A stretch of DNA of 64,000 nucleotides from Alterisphingorhabdus sp051668705 (GTDB lineage: Bacteria > Pseudomonadota > Alphaproteobacteria > Sphingomonadales > Sphingomonadaceae), in NCBI RefSeq assembly GCF_051668705.1, contig NZ_CP196351.1:682001-746000 (forward strand), read 5' to 3'. Shown here one piece after another: positions 61,208-64,000 of the stretch. The position numbers and the translations under genes were made by a program. The notes under the pieces are model-generated. The model was not told where the DNA came from, did not search any database, and saw nothing but the letters and a program-made list of their open reading frames with translations. Within the stretch, counting starts at the first letter, position 1; the number at the start of each line of letters is the position of its first letter.

Positions 61208-62181
61208 CAAGATTGCGCTCTGTTATCACCGGAACGGGTTCCGCACTGCCCAAAAGGCTGGTCACTAATGACGAGCTTGCCGCCAAAGTTGATACAAGCG
61301 ACACCTGGATACAGGAACGCACTGGGATCAAGCAACGCTATATTGCGGATGAGAATGAAACCACATCCTCTTTGGCCTATGATGCAGCGGTGGCTGCGCT
61401 TCAGGCGGCTGGCAAACAGGCTGATGAGATAGATCTCATCATTGTCGCAACGGCCACGCCGGACAACACATTTCCCGCAACAGCAACAAAGGTGCAGGCG
61501 AAGCTGGGTGCACATGGCGGAATTGCATTTGACGTAGCCGCTGTCTGCTCCGGTTTTGTCTATGCGCTGACGGTGGCTGATTCCATGCTGCGTGCCGGAC
61601 AGGCAAAAACCGCTTTGGTGATCGGTGCAGAGACATTTAGCCGGATACTTGATTGGAATGACAGAACGACATGTGTGCTATTTGGTGATGGCGCAGGTGC
61701 GGTTGTTCTGGAAAGTCAGGCGGCAGAGAATCCTGAACAGCCACAAGGTATTTTGTCATGCAGCCTGCATGCCGATGGTCGGCAGCATGATTTGTTATAT
61801 GTGGATGGTGGTCCTTCTACGACCCAGACGGTTGGTCATTTGCGGATGCAAGGGCGCGAAGTCTTTCGTCATGCGGTCACCAATTTAAGCTCTGTGATTG
61901 CCGAAGTATTAGATGCAGCAGGGTTAACATCCGCCGATATTGATTGGGTTGTTCCGCATCAGGCCAATGCCAGGATTTTACACGCAACGGCAAAGAAACT
62001 CGGCCTTTCGCATGATCGTTTAGTGATAACGGTTGACCAACATGCCAACACATCTGCGGCATCTGTTCCACTGGCGCTAGACACCGCCGTTAAAGATGGC
62101 CGCATCACCGCTGGCGACACCATTATCATGGAAGCTATGGGCGGTGGATTTACGTGGGGTGCTGTATTGATACGAATGTAG
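61204..62181 (+). CDS. fabH: Beta-ketoacyl-ACP synthase III
   Basis: FabH starts fatty-acid synthesis by condensing acetyl-CoA with malonyl-ACP. The catalytic triad is visible: Cys in VAAVCSGFVYAL, His in DWVVPHQANARI, and Asn in DQHANTSAASVPLAL. The N-terminus SVITGTGSALPKRLVTND is typical. The start is GTG within a GTGA overlap with the plsX stop, showing translational coupling. The length of 325 residues is normal. A small AT-rich hairpin follows. Confidence 0.97.
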   Translation: MTRLRSVITGTGSALPKRLVTNDELAAKVDTSDTWIQERTGIKQRYIADENETTSSLAYDAAVAALQAAGKQADEIDLIIVATATPDNTFPATATKVQAKLGAHGGIAFDVAAVCSGFVYALTVADSMLRAGQAKTALVIGAETFSRILDWNDRTTCVLFGDGAGAVVLESQAAENPEQPQGILSCSLHADGRQHDLLYVDGGPSTTQTVGHLRMQGREVFRHAVTNLSSVIAEVLDAAGLTSADIDWVVPHQANARILHATAKKLGLSHDRLVITVDQHANTSAASVPLALDTAVKDGRITAGDTIIMEAMGGGFTWGAVLIRM

Positions 62182-62210
62182 AATGAATGCATATTCATTT
62201 ATATATTTTT
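62182..62210 (+). terminator. AT-rich hairpin after fabH
   Basis: AATGAAT (62182-62188) and ATTCATT (62193-62199) form a seven-bp hairpin with loop GCAT directly after the fabH stop. It is followed by TATATATTTTT, which could serve as a weak Rho-independent terminator between fabH and ihfA. Low pairing strength makes it uncertain. Confidence 0.45.
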
Positions 62211-62297
62211 ATGATATAGTTAAGGAACGAAACTCATTTGGGTTCGTTAATATTTGGTGCCAATTCATGGTTCGATAATTTTTCCGAGGAGAAGCAG

Positions 62298-62597
62298 ATG
62301 CGTTCAATTGGAACTCTGACAAGAGCAGACCTTGCAGATATGATTAATCGACAGATTGGCCTTTCGCGTGCGGACTCGGCGCAAATCGTGGAATCCATCA
62401 TTGAACATATTTGCGAAGCGCTAACCGATGGCGAGAATGTGAAAATTTCTGGCTTTGGTACTTTTGTTTTGCGCGATAAGGGCGAACGTGTAGGTCGTAA
62501 CCCCAAAACCGGTATTGAGGTACCCATCACGTCGAGGCGCGTTCTTACCTTTCGGGCCAGCCAGATGATGAAGCAGCGTATAGTTGCAGGTGGCTAA
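62298..62597 (+). CDS. ihfA: Integration host factor alpha subunit
   Basis: This 99-residue DNA-bending protein of the HU/IHF family has LTRADLADMINRQIGLSRAD at the N-terminus and the conserved FGTFVLRDKGERVGRNPKTG beta-arm region. The alpha-subunit-like order downstream of fabH and upstream of a MerR gene is typical of alphaproteobacteria. The start at 62298 has GGAG nine bases before it; the upstream frame to 62238 is not needed. Confidence 0.95.
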   Translation: MRSIGTLTRADLADMINRQIGLSRADSAQIVESIIEHICEALTDGENVKISGFGTFVLRDKGERVGRNPKTGIEVPITSRRVLTFRASQMMKQRIVAGG

Positions 62598-62644
62598 ATT
62601 CTCTGCCAAAACCATGATGGGTTTTGAACAGTTGGACATTTTTG

Positions 62645-63013
62645 ATGAATAAAGCAGCTGATGCCGTTCGGACAATCGGTGAAGTTTCGCTAGAGCTTGA
62701 TCTAAAGCCGCATATTCTGCGCTATTGGGAAGAGCAGTTTCCTAGCCTGAAACCCATGAAGCGCTCGGGCGGTCGCCGTTATTACCGTATGGATGATATT
62801 GCTTTGCTGCGCCGTATCGACACTCTTTTGAACAAAGAGGGGTATACGATAAAAGGCGCCAAGAAGATTTTAAGCGGCAAGGCTAAGGCCGCCCCGTCAA
62901 AATCAGATGCGCGCATTCCAGCAAAAGCTGCTGATGGCCAGAGTGAATTGACAAAAGATATGATTGCAGAATTATTGTCTATTCGCAAAATGCTGGAAGA
63001 GGCGCTGGCGTAA
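62645..63013 (+). CDS. MerR family transcriptional regulator
   Basis: The protein has an N-terminal winged-helix MerR domain: IGEVSLELDLKPHILRYWEEQFP, RSGGRRYYRMDD and LNKEGYTIKGAKKIL. A Lys/Ala-rich linker and a short C-terminal helix follow. This short form near ihfA is common in alphaproteobacteria. No cysteine metal site is present in the C-terminal part. ATG 62645 lacks a strong ribosome-binding site; a TTG at 62624 with GATGGG upstream is an alternative. Confidence 0.9.
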   Translation: MNKAADAVRTIGEVSLELDLKPHILRYWEEQFPSLKPMKRSGGRRYYRMDDIALLRRIDTLLNKEGYTIKGAKKILSGKAKAAPSKSDARIPAKAADGQSELTKDMIAELLSIRKMLEEALA

Positions 63014-63044
63014 ATTTTCCGTGAGATAAGATAGCAGGACGCAC

Positions 63045-63572
63045 CTACAATATATCAACCGGCAATTCACGCGGGAAAATTAAACTCTCCAAAACCCCAT
63101 TGCCATTGGCAATATCGGCCCAATGGTCGCAATCAAAGCTGATAACCGCCAGAGCCCCTGTGGGGAATTTCTCTTCTACGCGGTCGCGATGTGCATTGCT
63201 GCCAAGGGGAACAGTTTCCAAAATCAAATCCTCTAATCCGGGATTGTGTCCCGCCATAAGAAGCGATTGATAGTGATCATCCTGTTGGTGGATAAGGTCG
63301 AGCAACGTCGCCGATGAAGCCAGATAGATGCGTCTATCCCAATGTATCTGCCATGGCTTGCCATAGGCTTGCTGTGCAATTTCCAAAGTTTCCGTCACGC
63401 GAATGGCTGGCGATGCAATGATGTGATCACAGGCCATGCTTTGTTGTTTGACATAACGCCCTATAGAGGCCGCTGCCTCACGCCCGCGTTCATTCAAAGC
63501 GCGGTCAAAATCACGTGTTGCGCCGTCGGACCAATCGGATTTTGCGTGACGAAAAAGGGCTAGTTTTTTCAT
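63045..63572 (-). CDS. SixA-type histidine phosphatase family protein
   Basis: This 175-residue enzyme of the histidine phosphatase superfamily begins with the catalytic RHG-type motif, here LALFRHAKSDWSD. It has the later conserved HNPGLEDLI motif typical of SixA-like phosphohistidine phosphatases. The start overlaps the stop of the upstream helicase gene (ATGA). The target phosphoprotein is unknown. It is convergent with the MerR gene. Confidence 0.88.
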   Translation of the reverse strand: MKKLALFRHAKSDWSDGATRDFDRALNERGREAAASIGRYVKQQSMACDHIIASPAIRVTETLEIAQQAYGKPWQIHWDRRIYLASSATLLDLIHQQDDHYQSLLMAGHNPGLEDLILETVPLGSNAHRDRVEEKFPTGALAVISFDCDHWADIANGNGVLESLIFPRELPVDIL

Positions 63573-64000
63573 GTGCCTAAATCGTCCTTGTTCAGATTTG
63601 CGCTCAATAGAGTTTGGGAATCACCTTGCGATTGCTGTGCAAGACTGGCGTTATATTGAACCGATTGCAGGCATTCGGCAAGGGTCACGCGGCGGATATT
63701 TGTCCCTTTAGGAAAGGCAGATAACAGCCGCGATGGAAAGGCAGGCGACAAGACGACGAATTGGCCGCGATCATTTTTACTACGGATCAATCGGCCAAAA
63801 GCCTGTGCCAACCGCCCCCTGATAATGGCATCATCATAAGCGCTACCACCACCTTTTTCAGTCATCGCCAGACGGCGCGCTTTGTGCAGAATATTGGGCT
63901 TGGGCCAGGGCACACCCTCCATAACCACCAGTCGCAGCGAATGACCAGGGACGTCGACACCGTCGCGCAGTGCATCTGTGCCCAACAGGCTGGCCCGCGG
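63569..64000 (-). CDS. DinG-type ATP-dependent DNA helicase, C-terminal part (gene continues past window)
   Basis: The reading frame enters from the right edge and shows superfamily 2 DinG/XPD-like C-terminal motifs. These are GTDALRDGVDVPGHSLRLVVMEGVPWPKP (motif V-like, with VDVPG) and RGRLAQAFGRLIRSKNDRGQFVVL (motif VI, QxxGRxIR). About 144 codons are visible. The N-terminus, including Walker A and any iron-sulphur cysteines, lies outside the window. It is coupled to the SixA-like gene by an ATGA overlap. Confidence 0.85.
   Translation of the reverse strand, partial: PRASLLGTDALRDGVDVPGHSLRLVVMEGVPWPKPNILHKARRLAMTEKGGGSAYDDAIIRGRLAQAFGRLIRSKNDRGQFVVLSPAFPSRLLSAFPKGTNIRRVTLAECLQSVQYNASLAQQSQGDSQTLLSANLNKDDLGT

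Overview
The window looks like chromosomal DNA of an alphaproteobacterium, most likely a marine or freshwater member of Sphingomonadales. This is inferred from the rpmF-plsX-fabH-ihfA-merR block, a COQ8-type ABC1 kinase, many TPR and periplasmic proteins of sphingomonad style, and a near-balanced base composition. No prophage, insertion sequence, CRISPR array, rRNA or ordinary tRNA gene was seen.

Left part (1-5.7 kb): an RNA-repair locus on the minus strand. A sigma-54 promoter drives rsr (Ro60 orthologue), then three consecutive Y-RNA-like genes with tRNA-mimicking modules, then rtcB (cut by the window edge). The activator gene rtcR is divergent, and a Crp/Fnr-family regulator follows it.

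5.7-15 kb, minus strand: first a three-gene operon (membrane TIR-TPR protein, an unrecognised 217-aa protein, and a TPR protein with a Rossmann-like nucleotide-sensor-like C-terminus), which looks like a nucleotide-signal conflict or stress module. Upstream of it lies a seven-gene membrane/polyamine operon: SPFH-SHOCT protein, two zinc-ribbon DUF4178 proteins, a 52-aa membrane peptide, DUF350 protein, membrane-fused spermidine synthase and SpeD.

15-23.5 kb: mixed housekeeping and periplasmic genes (COQ8-like kinase, DUF2891 lipoprotein, M13 peptidase, Ca/Na antiporter, sorbosone-dehydrogenase-like protein, nitroreductase).

23.7-40.3 kb, plus strand: a secretion island made of an exported TPR-CHAT protease-like protein, a CHASE2 adenylate/guanylate cyclase, a small exported FecR-like protein, a TpsB transporter and a 2807-residue TpsA exoprotein with tandem repeats and a 45-proline tract.

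40.3-46.7 kb: cysS, an OB-like/TM2 protein, a 2-hydroxyacid dehydrogenase, an acetolactate-synthase-like ThDP enzyme and an aldehyde dehydrogenase.

46.9-56.8 kb, plus strand: a probable envelope electron-transfer locus with a pentaheme cytochrome, a lipoprotein with two GlcG/HbpS domains, an outer-membrane beta-barrel, and a 1.5-kilo-residue protein joining ten CxxCH haem motifs to an LVIVD-type beta-propeller. I regard this as the strongest candidate for an undescribed system.

56.8-64 kb: a divergent regulator pair (59-aa HTH-like protein versus S24 repressor) separated by TAGGA inverted repeats, an MBL hydrolase, a MAPEG protein, rpmF-plsX-fabH, ihfA, a MerR regulator, a SixA-like phosphatase and the end of a DinG-type helicase.
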